Positions 35,935 to 45,435 of a stretch of 64,000 nucleotides of DNA are shown piece after piece. The notes under the pieces are model-generated. The model was not told the origin of the DNA and did no database searches. It saw nothing but the letters and a program-made list of their open reading frames with translations. Each line of letters starts with the position of its first letter. Positions within the stretch are counted from its first letter, which is position 1. The translations under genes and the position numbers were made by a program. Source of the stretch: an uncultured Paracoccaceae bacterium (GTDB lineage Bacteria; Pseudomonadota; Alphaproteobacteria; Rhodobacterales; Rhodobacteraceae); assembly GCA_937864535.1 (NCBI GenBank), contig CALMJS010000019.1:62001-126000 (forward strand), in the 5' to 3' direction.

Positions 35935-36413
35935 CCAAGGTTCATGTTACCACAACCGTCAACGGCGATACCGTCGAATTTCTGGCCGATCCGCGCGAAA
36001 CGCTGCTGGATTGCCTGCGCGACCACATGGGCCTGACCGGGTCCAAAGAGGGCTGCGGCACCGGCGATTGCGGTGCCTGTTCGGTCGAACTGGACGGCAC
36101 GCTGGTCTGTTCCTGTCTGGTGCTGGGCGTCGAGGCCGAGGGCAAGACCGTGTCCACCATCGAAGGCATGGCGAACGGGTCGGAGCTGCACCCGCTCCAG
36201 CGCAAGTTCATCGAACATGCGGCGCTGCAATGCGGGTTCTGCACCCCCGGCATTCTGGTCGCCGCGCGCAAGCTGCTAGAGGTCAACCCCGACCCGACCG
36301 AAGAAGAGACCCGTTACTGGCTGGCGGGCAACCTGTGCCGCTGCACGGGCTACGACAAGATCATTCGCGCCGTGCTCGATGCGGCTGCGGAAATGCGTCA
36401 GGAGGTGGCGTAA
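35931..36413 (+). CDS. Molybdenum hydroxylase [2Fe-2S] subunit (CoxS-type)
   Basis: A 160-residue small subunit with two cluster motifs: the plant-ferredoxin-like EGCGTGDCGACSVELDG...CSC and the C-terminal CGFCTPG...LCRCTGYDKI that binds the second cluster near the molybdopterin. Length is normal. ATGA and TAATG overlaps link it to both neighbours, giving subunit order medium-small-large as in cox operons. Confidence 0.95.
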   Translation: MTKVHVTTTVNGDTVEFLADPRETLLDCLRDHMGLTGSKEGCGTGDCGACSVELDGTLVCSCLVLGVEAEGKTVSTIEGMANGSELHPLQRKFIEHAALQCGFCTPGILVAARKLLEVNPDPTEEETRYWLAGNLCRCTGYDKIIRAVLDAAAEMRQEVA

Positions 36414-38650
36414 TGGCTAAGGATGGCTTTGAAACCCTGAAACTGGTCGGCACGCGTCCGAACCGTCCCGATGGTCTGGACAAGGTCACGGGGCGCGCCC
36501 GCTATGGCGCGGATTTTTCGCTGCCGGGGATGCTGTGGGGCGCGGTTGTGCGGTCCCCCCATGCCCACGCGCGGATCGTTAAAATCGACGCGACCAAGGC
36601 CGAGGCGCTGGACGGCGTCAAGGCCGTGATCACCCGCGCCGATTTCCCGACCGGGCTGACCGGCGAGGATTGGAACCTGCAAGAAAACACCATGGCCGGG
36701 GAAAAGGCGCTCTATGACGGGCACGCCGTCGCCGCCGTCGCCGCGACCTCCAAACTGCTGGCCGAACAGGCCGCCCGCCTGATCGAGGTCACCTACGAGG
36801 TCCTGCCGCATGTGATCGACGTCGATGCCGCCATGGCAGAGGGTGCGCCGGTGATCCGTGCGGGCGCAGCCGATGCGACCGTCCCCGAAGGGCTGCACCC
36901 CAACGTGGTGCGCTATATGGAGTTCGGTCGCGGCGACGTGGACGCGGGCTTTGCCGAGGCGGATCTGGTGATGGAGCGCACCTATAAAACCGAGGCCACC
37001 CATCAAGGCTATATCGAACCCCACGCCTGCGTCAGCAAAATGGGCGCCGATGGCAAGGGCGAGATGTGGGTCTGTACCCAAGGCCATTGGTACATCCGCA
37101 AAATGAGCGCCGCCGTGCTGGGCATCGAAGCCTCGCAACTGCGGGTGACGCCGACGGAAATCGGCGGCGGCTTTGGCGGGAAAACCACGATTTTCATGGA
37201 GCCGCTCAGCCTCGCCCTGTCGAAGAAGGCAGGCGGACGTCCGGTTAAAATCGTGATGTCCCGCTCCGAGGTGCTGCGCGCCACCGGCCCGACCGCCAGC
37301 GCGTCGATGGACGTCAAAATCGGTATGACCAAGGACGGCAAGATCACCGCCGCCCGCGCCGAATTCCGCATGCAGGGCGGGGCCTTTCCCGGTGCGCCGG
37401 TGGATATGGCGCTCTACTGCTGCTTTGCCGGGTACAAACTGGCGAACGTGCATCACGTTGGCTATGACGTGCTGGCGAACCGTCCCAAATGCGCCGCCTA
37501 CCGTGCGCCGGGATCGCCCAACGGCGCCTTTGCGGTTGAGAGCCTCGTGGATGAAATGTGCCGCAAATTGGGGCTTGATCCGGTCGAGGTGCGTCTGAAA
37601 AACGGCGTGACGACCGGCGACCGCGCGTCTTATGGTCCGAAATTCGGCTCTATCGGCCTGACCGAGGTGCTAGAGGCGGTCAAGGCGCATCCGCAGCTAC
37701 AGGCCCCGCTGGGCGAAAACCAAGGGCGCGGCTTTGCTGTCGGCTATTGGTTCAACCACAACGGCGAAACCTCGGTTTCGATGGCGATTGGCGAGGACGG
37801 CACCGCGCAGGTGTCGGTCGGCACGCCCGATATCGGCGGCTCGCGCGCCTCGATCGCGCTGATGGTCGCGGAAACGCTGGGCATCCCCTATGAGGATGTC
37901 GGCGTGAACGTGGTGGAAACCGGTGCTCTGGGCGTGAACGAGCCGACCCATGGATCACGCGCCACCTTTGCCAGCGGCAAGGCCGCGGTCGAGGCGACGC
38001 AGGCCGCGATCAAGGAGATGTGCCGCCGGGCCGCTGCCGAATGGGACATTGACGACGAGGCCGTGGAATGGGTGAACGGCGCGGCGCAACCTGCCGGTCC
38101 GAACGCTGGCAAGTTCCCCCCGATGTCGATCAAGGAAATCGCGGGCAAAATGGGCCAGACCGGCGGGCCGATCTCGGGTCACCATGAATCGGTGCCGGAT
38201 GGCGTCGGCGCGTCCTTTGGTGCGCATGTGGTCGATCTGGAGGTGGACCCGGAAACCGGGCGCGTGACCATTCTGCGCTATCTGGTGGTGCAGGACGCGG
38301 GCCGTGCGATCCATCCCTCCTATGTCGAGGGCCAGTATCAGGGCGGCGCGGCGCAGGGCATCGGCTGGGCGTTGAACGAGGAATACGTCTACGACGACAA
38401 GGGTCGTCTGTCGAACACGGTGTTCCTCGATTACCGGGTTCCGGTGGCGTCCGACCTGCCGATGATCGACACCGTGATCGTCGAGGTTCCGAACCCCGGC
38501 CATCCGTTCGGTGTGCGCGGCGTGGGCGAAACCGGCATCACGCCGCCGCTGCCCGCAATCGCGAACGCCATTCACGACGCGGTGGGCGTGCGGATGACGC
38601 ATTTGCCGATCAACCCGCCGAAACTGCTGGCCGCGCTCAAGGCTCGCTAA
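36413..38650 (+). CDS. Molybdenum hydroxylase large subunit (xanthine-dehydrogenase family)
   Basis: A 745-residue molybdopterin-binding subunit. Cofactor motifs include EIGGGFGGKT, the active-site loop AAYRAPGSPNGAFAVESL and the C-terminal GVRGVGETGITPP with the catalytic Glu (residue 706). The CO-dehydrogenase loop AYRCSFR with its Cu-binding Cys is absent, so this is not a CO dehydrogenase but an aldehyde, aromatic or N-heterocycle hydroxylase. The frame is open upstream of 36413, but that part is the +1 frame of the other subunits. A Moco-cytidine chaperone gene is not present nearby. Confidence 0.94.
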   Translation: MAKDGFETLKLVGTRPNRPDGLDKVTGRARYGADFSLPGMLWGAVVRSPHAHARIVKIDATKAEALDGVKAVITRADFPTGLTGEDWNLQENTMAGEKALYDGHAVAAVAATSKLLAEQAARLIEVTYEVLPHVIDVDAAMAEGAPVIRAGAADATVPEGLHPNVVRYMEFGRGDVDAGFAEADLVMERTYKTEATHQGYIEPHACVSKMGADGKGEMWVCTQGHWYIRKMSAAVLGIEASQLRVTPTEIGGGFGGKTTIFMEPLSLALSKKAGGRPVKIVMSRSEVLRATGPTASASMDVKIGMTKDGKITAARAEFRMQGGAFPGAPVDMALYCCFAGYKLANVHHVGYDVLANRPKCAAYRAPGSPNGAFAVESLVDEMCRKLGLDPVEVRLKNGVTTGDRASYGPKFGSIGLTEVLEAVKAHPQLQAPLGENQGRGFAVGYWFNHNGETSVSMAIGEDGTAQVSVGTPDIGGSRASIALMVAETLGIPYEDVGVNVVETGALGVNEPTHGSRATFASGKAAVEATQAAIKEMCRRAAAEWDIDDEAVEWVNGAAQPAGPNAGKFPPMSIKEIAGKMGQTGGPISGHHESVPDGVGASFGAHVVDLEVDPETGRVTILRYLVVQDAGRAIHPSYVEGQYQGGAAQGIGWALNEEYVYDDKGRLSNTVFLDYRVPVASDLPMIDTVIVEVPNPGHPFGVRGVGETGITPPLPAIANAIHDAVGVRMTHLPINPPKLLAALKAR

Positions 38651-38651
38651 G

Positions 38652-38903
38652 GTGGCGCGGATAACGGTTCACCTGTGGTCGGGGCTGCGGCGACTGACCG
38701 ATGGCGATCTGGAGTCGGTCGAGGTTGACGCCTCGACCGTCGGCGAAGCCTTGGTCGCCGTCGCCGCGCAGCATCCGGGGCTGGAACCTGTCCTCGCGGC
38801 TGGCGTGTCGGTGGTGATCGATGGCGAGGTCAGCACCTCGCGCCGTCAGGTGATCCAGCCCGGCAGCGAGGTCTATCTGATGCAGCGGCTCAAGGGCGGG
38901 TAA
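38652..38903 (+). CDS. MoaD/ThiS-like ubiquitin-fold protein
   Basis: An 83-residue beta-grasp protein that ends in the diagnostic Gly-Gly (QRLKGG). Strands [12 protein letters not shown] and [11 protein letters not shown] and the PGSEVYLM turn match MoaD/ThiS sulfur carriers. It begins with GTG one base after the large-subunit stop. MoaD proteins donate sulfur to molybdopterin, and a dedicated copy coupled to a molybdenum hydroxylase is unusual; no partner E1 (MoeB) or MoaE is adjacent. It could supply the sulfido ligand or another thiolation step; this is inference. Confidence 0.8.
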   Translation: MARITVHLWSGLRRLTDGDLESVEVDASTVGEALVAVAAQHPGLEPVLAAGVSVVIDGEVSTSRRQVIQPGSEVYLMQRLKGG

Positions 38904-38935
38904 CACCGCGCTGGCACTGTACACGAGACGGGATA

Positions 38936-39934
38936 ATGAAACACTATTCCATGCTGGACCTCGCCCCTGTTGTCCAAGGCCAGACGACAGCGCAGGCGCT
39001 GAACAATTCTGCCGCCCTTGCCATCGCGGCAGAGGCGGCGGGCTATCATCGCTACTGGGTGGCCGAACATCACAACATGATCGGGATCGCCAGTTCCGCG
39101 ACGGCGGTGCTGATCGGCCATCTCGCCTCGGTGACGCGGACCATGCGGATCGGCGCGGGCGGGATCATGCTGCCTAACCATTCGCCGCTGATGGTGGCGG
39201 AACAGTTCGGGACCTTGGCCTCGCTCTATCCGGGGCGGATTGATCTGGGCGTTGGCCGTGCGCCGGGAACCGATATGGCCACCGCGCGGGCGCTGCGCCG
39301 TCACATGACGCAGGACGACAGTTTCCCCAATGATGTGCAGGACCTGATCGCCTATCTGGGCGATATGCCGGAGACCGCGCCGGTGCGGGCAATCCCCGGT
39401 ATGGGCACCCATGTCCCGGTCTGGATTCTGGGGTCGAGCCTCTATGGCGCGCAGATGGCGGCCTATTTCGGGCTGCCCTATGCCTTTGCCTCGCATTTTG
39501 CGCCAGCTCTGCTGGGCGAGGCATTGGAGGTCTATCGGCGGAATTTCCAGCCTTCGGCGTCGCTGGCACAGCCCTATGCGATTTTGGCCGCAGGCGTCTG
39601 TGCCGCCGAAACCGACGCCGAGGCGACCTATCTGCGGTCGTCGCAGGTCATGGCCTTTGCCAATATCATCACCAATTCGCGGGGCAAACTGCCGCCGCCG
39701 GTCGAGAATGTCGAAACCCGGATCGCGCCGCAGGTGCTGGCCCGCGCCCAAGAGATGCTGTCCTGTTCTGCAACGGGTGGGCCCGCAACGTTGAAAACAC
39801 AGCTGGGGGCCATCATCGACCGCTATCAACCGGACGAAGTGATCGTGACGGGCATGATCCACGACCACGCCGCCCGCGTGCGGTCCATCGAAATCGCCGC
39901 CAGCGTGCTGCAAGAATTCTGTGATCCGGTCTAG
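38936..39934 (+). CDS. LLM-class flavin-dependent oxidoreductase (MsnO8 family)
   Basis: A 332-residue luciferase-like TIM-barrel oxidoreductase. The family pattern is clear: [55 protein letters not shown] and [12 protein letters not shown]. It uses FMN, usually reduced by a partner enzyme, and is likely to be a monooxygenase or F420-independent reductase. It starts 32 bp after the MoaD-like gene; whether it belongs to the same transcript is unclear. Confidence 0.9.
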   Translation: MKHYSMLDLAPVVQGQTTAQALNNSAALAIAAEAAGYHRYWVAEHHNMIGIASSATAVLIGHLASVTRTMRIGAGGIMLPNHSPLMVAEQFGTLASLYPGRIDLGVGRAPGTDMATARALRRHMTQDDSFPNDVQDLIAYLGDMPETAPVRAIPGMGTHVPVWILGSSLYGAQMAAYFGLPYAFASHFAPALLGEALEVYRRNFQPSASLAQPYAILAAGVCAAETDAEATYLRSSQVMAFANIITNSRGKLPPPVENVETRIAPQVLARAQEMLSCSATGGPATLKTQLGAIIDRYQPDEVIVTGMIHDHAARVRSIEIAASVLQEFCDPV

Positions 39935-40489
39935 GGCCGCGTGCATGACACAGGCCGGGGCGCTGCGCCCACGCGGTCTGTTGTGCATGGCCTTTGGACC
40001 CCGCGCCATACCCCGACTCATCACCGCAGCGGGGTGATCAGGCTGCGCATGTTCGCCCGCCAGTAGCAGCAGACAAGCATATTTATACCGCGAAATCATA
40101 TGGTTGGCCTACCTTACCTATCCAGCCGGATGACACGGATGCAAAATCACATCCCTCTGAACAGCATCGCGCCCGAGAGGGTAGCGGACCGGGGGAAAAC
40201 GGCCGCCACTGATCCGTCCGAAGACCTATCCTTCGGGAAAAAAACGGAAATAACGGAATATATCTTACGCCTGCGGGGACAGCCCTAGTCTTTTCGATAG
40301 CGGATGTACCTTTCCGAACCCCTGAAACACTGCCTGCACAGCTTGCAAGTGTGGCCATCGATAGATCAATAAATCCTATAATTGAAATTAGACAGGTCGG
40401 GTGACGCTGCCCATCGGACGGCGGACGGATCGGTTTTATGTCCATAAAACCATGGCGTTCGTGCTGAATGATGTCGTTACTTGTGGAAA
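39935..40489. other. Intergenic region, AT-richer, no gene recognised
   Basis: About 555 bp without supported coding sequence, with lower GC from about 40070 on. The only structure I see is a perfect palindrome at 40432-40451 close to the following pseudogene. Confidence 0.6.
40432..40451. promoter_or_regulatory. 20-bp palindrome upstream of decayed secretion-related gene
   Basis: GGTTTTATG, centre TC, CATAAAACC: perfect 9-bp arms. It is 38-44 bp upstream of the start of the pseudogene and could have been an operator, or a small hairpin in the leader. Its sequence is unrelated to the TTTGCATA operators. Confidence 0.5.
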
Positions 40490-41639
40490 ATGATCATGTT
40501 GACTGTGCGCAAATCTCTTCGTCCGGAGCAGGGTGAACCGGCCCGTTTCCTGTCCAGATCGCTGGTTGTCGCCTCTGCACTCTGTGCTGGCCTGTCGGGC
40601 TGTTCGCAGGCGCCGATGAGCCACGACGAAATGAGCCTATCGGTTGCCAGTCTGATCGAGGAAACCGCCAAGACCTCCGGACCCGCTGGCGGCACGCAGA
40701 TCGACGTGTCGGCAGGGGCTGTCGCGGCTCTGCGGCAGGCGGTCGAGGCGGACCCATCCTTTGAGGCTGCCTCGGCCGCATGGTCTATGCCGACTTTGGC
40801 ACCGAAACCACCGAGGACCTGTCGGGTCCGGTGTTCGACACCGACGAGACTTCGGTGAAGTTCGTCGTTGCGGCGGGCAAGGCGATCCGGTCCGGTGGTG
40901 TCGACGGCTATGTCGCCAGCAACGAGGTCCAGACCATCGAGGTCAAATCCGGTGCGGACCGTGTGGTCGAGGATGTGAATGCCCTGCTGGTCGATCCCAG
41001 CGGCGTCATCTTTGACTCGGTCACGGCTCCGGCGAGCGGCGACGACGTGACCTATTACCTGTCGTTCGACATGGTGTTTGGCGACTGGACGGATATCGAC
41101 ACCCTGTCCAAGGGCGTGGTGAACAACCACATCCCGATGGACCCCAACGATCTGGCGACAGGTCTGTTGGTGACCAAGGTGGCCGATGACAGCGGCATCA
41201 GCAGCCCGCCGGCGATTGGCGACGTGATCACCTATACGATCACGGCCGCAAATAACGGCGACCTGGACCTGGACAGCCAGCTATGCGCTGCAAGCGGCGG
41301 ATGTGGCTGCGGGTCGTGACGAAAACATGGCGACGGTCACGGCGGTTCTGCAGGCAGGCGCAACCCTGCCGGGTGCAGGCACCGGATCGCTGGGCGGGCT
41401 GGAGACCTATGAATCCGTGCCGACCGGCAACGGGACCGAAGGCGTGGGCCAAGGGTCGGAAACCGTGGTGACCTTCCAGAGCCTGATCGAGCAGATCGAG
41501 GATGATCTGACCGATATTCTGGGCGTGTTCGCCGGTGGTGCGGTACTGGGCCGATGGTCAGGGGACCGATGCCACCGAGGTCACGATCGACCCGAGCGGC
41601 GATGTCGGGGTCAGCAAGACGATCACCCTGAACTTCTAA
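40490..41639 (+). pseudogene. Decayed chimeric gene: TolC-like lipoprotein start fused to DUF11-type repeats
   Basis: The first 90 codons look like the start of a TolC/agglutination-type outer-membrane protein: a lipobox-like LSGCSQ after a hydrophobic stretch, then LRQAVEADPSFEAA. Near 40780 the frame changes to a secreted protein region (VYADFGTETTEDLSGPVFDTD) that includes DUF11-like sequence (GDVITYTITAANNGDLDL). Near 41280 it changes again (ALQAADVAAGRDENMATVTA), and near 41545 again to end VGVSKTITLNF. Three frame changes and a domain mismatch mean no single protein is made. Confidence 0.75.
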
Positions 41640-41655
41640 CCAAACCAAACCAAAT

Positions 41656-41682
41656 CAAAGCGCGGGCCAGTCCCGCGCTTTG
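41656..41682 (+). terminator. Rho-independent-like terminator
   Basis: CAAAGCGCGGG, loop CCAGT, CCCGCGCTTTG: a perfect 11-bp stem 17 bp after the stop of the decayed gene, followed by TCTTTG. Its survival suggests it once ended that transcript. Confidence 0.75.
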
Positions 41683-41748
41683 TCTTTGTAGACCTGCCGA
41701 AAGGGCCGAATGGCCGTTGGTCGTCCGCAACATCCGCAAAAATAGAAA

Positions 41749-41779
41749 CAGCCCGTAGATCCACCAGATCTACGGGCTG
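41749..41779 (-). terminator. Strong terminator of the leftward importer/ADH operon
   Basis: A perfect 13-bp stem (CAGCCCGTAGATC and GATCTACGGGCTG, loop CACCA) lies about 60 bp beyond the alcohol dehydrogenase stop. Read on the minus strand it is followed by TGTTTCTATTTTT, the U-rich tail of an intrinsic terminator. Confidence 0.85.
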
Positions 41780-41839
41780 CCTCTGACAGACAAAGGTCAG
41801 CGCGATCGTCGGACGATAGACCGTCCGGTTATTGGTCGC

Positions 41840-42850
41840 CTAGGCCGTTTGCGGATCGATCAGGACCTTGCACTGGGTGGTGCGTTTGCGCAGCGCCTCA
41901 AAGGCATCGGGCATATCGACCAGCCGCACGGTGTCGGAAATCAGATGCTGGGGCGCGTAGCTGCCACTATCGAGCGCCTGAATGGCCATCTCGAACTCTG
42001 GCATCGCAAAGAAGACCGACATGGTGATGTCCACTTCCTTGGATATGGCGCGAAAACTGTTCATGTGATCGGGCGCGGTACACAGGCCCAGCACCAGTAC
42101 CCGCCCGCGCGGCGCAACCAGATCGACGCAGTGGTCGATCAGCCCCGGTTTGCCGACGCATTCAAAGACGATCTGCGGCGGGCCATCACAGGCCTGCGCG
42201 ACGCGGGTGGCCATATCAGGGCCCGACACGACAAACTCTGTCGCCCCCAGCGCCATCGCCCGGTCGCGTTGATAGTCGTGAATGTCGGCAATCACCACGC
42301 GGCCCGCCCCCAGTCGCCGCGCCCAGAACGCCACCGCCAGCCCGATGGCACCGGCCCCGACGATCAGCACCGACTGCCCCGGCTCCATGCGGGCGCGTCT
42401 GATCCCGTGCAGCGCCACAGCCAGCGGTTCGGCCAGTGCGCCATCGGCGGCACTGATGCCCCACGGCAGTTTGCGACATTGGAATTCATCGACCGCCGCG
42501 TATTGCGCATAGCCGCCGCCGATCAGGCTGAACTGCGGACACCACGCCGGTTCGCCGCGTTTGCAGGCAGGGCAGGTGCCGCATCCCCGCAGGGGGGCTG
42601 CGGTCACCTGATCGCCGGGTCTGAGATGGGAGACACCCGGCCCCACGTCGATCACTTCGCCCGAAAACTCGTGACCGATCACTTCGCCGCCTTGTAGACC
42701 AAAGGTGGTATCTTCGGTCATATGCAGGTCGGACCCGCAGATCCCGCAGCGACAGACCTTGAGCAGGACCTGACCGGGACCGGCAACGGGGCTGTCGATA
42801 TCCGCGATGCGGAGCGGTTTGCCAAAGGCGTCAAACAGGGCGGCCTTCAT
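41840..42850 (-). CDS. Zinc-dependent medium-chain alcohol dehydrogenase
   Basis: A 336-residue MDR dehydrogenase starting MKAALFDAFGKPLRI. The catalytic zinc motif CGICGSDLHM and GHEFSGEVIDVG, the structural zinc cysteines CGTCPACKRGEPAWC and the Rossmann loop GAGAIGLAVAFWA are visible. The start overlaps the permease stop (ATGA). As last gene of the cupin-SDR-importer operon it probably oxidises the imported alcohol or an intermediate. L-threonine, polyol and aromatic-alcohol dehydrogenases share this architecture. Confidence 0.93.
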   Translation of the reverse strand: MKAALFDAFGKPLRIADIDSPVAGPGQVLLKVCRCGICGSDLHMTEDTTFGLQGGEVIGHEFSGEVIDVGPGVSHLRPGDQVTAAPLRGCGTCPACKRGEPAWCPQFSLIGGGYAQYAAVDEFQCRKLPWGISAADGALAEPLAVALHGIRRARMEPGQSVLIVGAGAIGLAVAFWARRLGAGRVVIADIHDYQRDRAMALGATEFVVSGPDMATRVAQACDGPPQIVFECVGKPGLIDHCVDLVAPRGRVLVLGLCTAPDHMNSFRAISKEVDITMSVFFAMPEFEMAIQALDSGSYAPQHLISDTVRLVDMPDAFEALRKRTTQCKVLIDPQTA

Positions 42851-43848
42851 TTTTCCACCTTTATGAGGATACGGCGGACAGGGAACCACGGATGGTCGCC
42901 CAGTTTCTGGATCAACCCCCAGACCCCGCCACGGGCATAGAGCGCGATGACCAGCGTCAGCAGCCCCAGCACGATCAGATAGGCCGAACCGTATTCGCCA
43001 AACAGGCGGTCCGCGAAAAAGTAGATGAGTGCGCCAATGATCGCGCCTTCGATGCTGCCGATGCCGCCGACCATGATGATAAAGATCGACATCGACGCCC
43101 AGAACGGGTCGAACCCGGCGGCGGGGGTAATGCGCAACTGCGCCATGTAGTAAATCGCCCCGGCAAAGCCTGTCCCCACCGCCGCGGCGACGAAGATCAG
43201 GAACCGCATGCGGCCGACGTTCACGCCCTGGGACGCGGCGGCGACGGGATTGTCACGCATCGCCGTCAGGGCAAGGCCGACTTTCGACCGCAAAATCAGA
43301 TAGCTGCCGCCGATGGTGGTCAGCAGGAGGAGCGCACATAGAATGACAAAGGCGACCTCGCGTTCATGCTGGGAATAGTTGGTCATCACCCGCAGCGTCA
43401 GGCCGGCGCCCGCGTTCACATAGTCGATATTGGTGGTGGTCAGGCGCACGGCCTCGGCCACGACCCAAGTGCCAATGGAAAAATACGGGCCGTCCAGCCG
43501 CCGCAGCAGCAGATAGGTCGGCACCGCCAGCAGGGCAGGGGCCACCAAAGCCAAGGGCACGGCGAGGAACGGATTGACGCCGAAATTCTGCGCCAGAACG
43601 AACAGCGTATAGCCGGTCAACCCGATAAACGCCTGTTGCCCGACCGAAACCAGCCCCGCGTAACCGGCCAAGAGGTTCCACATCTGCGCAATCGCCAGAT
43701 AGCACGACAGTTCGATGGCCCAGCGGATATTGCCGCTGGTGGCCCACCACGGCATCGCGACCAAGGCAACCAGAACCGCCGCGCCAAGGGTCAGGGCAAT
43801 GCGGCTAGAGAGCGTGGATCGTTGAACGGTATAAGTATGAGATGTCAT
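42847..43848 (-). CDS. Branched-chain-type ABC importer permease LivM
   Basis: A 333-residue permease with about ten hydrophobic segments and the LivM signature region GRMRFLIFVAAAVGTGFAGAIYYM and SMSIFIIMVGGIGSIEGAIIGAL. It pairs with the LivH subunit eight bases upstream. The family imports amino acids but also aromatic acids, amides and other compounds. Confidence 0.95.
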   Translation of the reverse strand: MTSHTYTVQRSTLSSRIALTLGAAVLVALVAMPWWATSGNIRWAIELSCYLAIAQMWNLLAGYAGLVSVGQQAFIGLTGYTLFVLAQNFGVNPFLAVPLALVAPALLAVPTYLLLRRLDGPYFSIGTWVVAEAVRLTTTNIDYVNAGAGLTLRVMTNYSQHEREVAFVILCALLLLTTIGGSYLILRSKVGLALTAMRDNPVAAASQGVNVGRMRFLIFVAAAVGTGFAGAIYYMAQLRITPAAGFDPFWASMSIFIIMVGGIGSIEGAIIGALIYFFADRLFGEYGSAYLIVLGLLTLVIALYARGGVWGLIQKLGDHPWFPVRRILIKVEK

Positions 43849-43856
43849 CGCTGCCT

Positions 43857-44717
43857 CTAACGTTTGCGGGCCATGATGCCGACAGGGCGGGTGGCCAGAA
43901 CGGCCAGAAACACGAGGTGGCCAAAGAGAATACCCAGACCCGGATCAATCCGCAGACCGACCGCCTGCGCCACACCCAGCACCATCGCGCCCAGAAACGC
44001 GCCCCAGATCGACCCCATGCCGCCGATGATCACCGCCTCAAAGGCATAGATCAGCTGTGCGGGGCCATCGGCGGGGGATACGGTCGCGCGGAGCGCGGCA
44101 AAAATCCCCGCCAGCCCCAGAATCCCCACCGCAATCGCCGTGGCGGTCGCATAGATGCGGCGCGGATTGACGCCGGTCATCGCCGCGGCGTCGGTATCGG
44201 CAGAGGCCGCCCTCAGACCGCGGCCAAAGCGGGTGAACCGCAACACCGCGTCCAGACCCGCCGTCAGCGCAATCGCCGTACACAGCACGATCACTGGCAG
44301 CAGCCCGACATAGATCGGTCCGATCTGGAACGAGGCCGAGGCGATACCAGAGTTCGGCAGGCTGCGGGTGTCCGCGCTCCAGACCTCGAGCATCAGGTTT
44401 TGCAGCGCGATCGACAGGCCAAAGGTGGCGATCAGCGACGGCAAGGGATCGACGCCCACCACGCGGTTCAGCACGAATTTCTGTAGCGCCCAGCCGATCA
44501 GCACCGCAATCGGAACGATGGCAATCACCAGCATCAGGTTACCGCCCGGCAGGACGCCCGCCAGCGACACCGCGATCAGCGACAGCAGGATCATCACATC
44601 GCCATGGGCAATGTTCACGATCCGCATCACACCGAACATCAGCGCCATCCCCAGCGCATATTGCGCATACATTCCGCCCAACAGGACGCCTTGGATCACG
44701 GCATCAAGCCACTGCAT
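43857..44717 (-). CDS. Branched-chain-type ABC importer permease LivH
   Basis: A 286-residue permease with eight or so membrane helices; the start MQWLDAVIQGVLLGGMYAQYALGMALMFGVMRIVNIAHGD is typical of LivH proteins. The conserved cytoplasmic segment GRGLRAASADTDAAAMTGVNPRRIY is present. Its start overlaps the LivF gene by 14 bp. Confidence 0.95.
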   Translation of the reverse strand: MQWLDAVIQGVLLGGMYAQYALGMALMFGVMRIVNIAHGDVMILLSLIAVSLAGVLPGGNLMLVIAIVPIAVLIGWALQKFVLNRVVGVDPLPSLIATFGLSIALQNLMLEVWSADTRSLPNSGIASASFQIGPIYVGLLPVIVLCTAIALTAGLDAVLRFTRFGRGLRAASADTDAAAMTGVNPRRIYATATAIAVGILGLAGIFAALRATVSPADGPAQLIYAFEAVIIGGMGSIWGAFLGAMVLGVAQAVGLRIDPGLGILFGHLVFLAVLATRPVGIMARKR

Positions 44718-45435
44718 GGGAGCCTCCGAAATAGGCTGCGGCGATGGCCTCGCGCGATAGATCGCGCGAGTTGCCGGTCAGGGTCACGCGGCCCTCCAGC
44801 AAACAATAGAGCCGCGATGTCGCCTCTTGGGCGAGGGTCACGTCCTGTTCCACCAGCACAATCGCCGTGCCGGCGGCGCTGATGTCCGGCAGGACGGCAT
44901 AGATTTCACGGATCACCTTGGGCGCGAGGCCGAGGCTGATTTCATCGCAGAGCAGCACCTGCGGCTGACAGAGCAAGGCGCGGGAGATCGCGACCATCTG
45001 CTGTTGCCCACCGGACAGGGCCTCGACCGGCTGGCGGCGCTTGTCGCGCAGGATCGGGAACAGGTCGAACAGGCGCTCGCGGTTCCATTGACCCCGAGAT
45101 TCAGGAATGGCCGCGTTATCGATGGCGACGCGCATGTTTTCCTCGACCGTCATGCCCAGAAACAGGCGGCGGCCTTCGGGCACCATGGCGATGCCGCGTT
45201 TCACCAGCTCATGCGTCGGGGTGCCGCCGATGGGGGTGCCGCGATAGCGCACCATGTCCCGCGCCACGGGCAACATCCCGAAGATCGACTTTAGAAATGT
45301 GGACTTGCCCGCGCCATTGGCGCCGATGAGGGAAATGACCTCGCCCGCGTTCAGGTGCAGGTCGATGCCGTAGAGGGCCTGAAAATCCCCGTAGCCCCCA
45401 ACGAGTCCATGCGTGGACAAAATGGGTTCGCTCAT
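44704..45435 (-). CDS. Branched-chain-type ABC importer ATPase LivF
   Basis: A 243-residue ATPase with Walker A GANGAGKSTFLKS, signature ALSGGQQQMVAISRAL and Walker B VLLCDEISLGLAP. The short form without a C-terminal extension is typical of LivF. Its start overlaps the LivG stop by 4 bp (ATGA). Confidence 0.95.
   Translation of the reverse strand: MSEPILSTHGLVGGYGDFQALYGIDLHLNAGEVISLIGANGAGKSTFLKSIFGMLPVARDMVRYRGTPIGGTPTHELVKRGIAMVPEGRRLFLGMTVEENMRVAIDNAAIPESRGQWNRERLFDLFPILRDKRRQPVEALSGGQQQMVAISRALLCQPQVLLCDEISLGLAPKVIREIYAVLPDISAAGTAIVLVEQDVTLAQEATSRLYCLLEGRVTLTGNSRDLSREAIAAAYFGGSHAVA

Noticed and set aside
36413-38650. Large molybdenum subunit as aerobic CO dehydrogenase CoxL
   Set aside because: The form I CoxL active-site loop AYRCSFR with the copper-binding cysteine is absent; the loop is AYRAPGSPNG.
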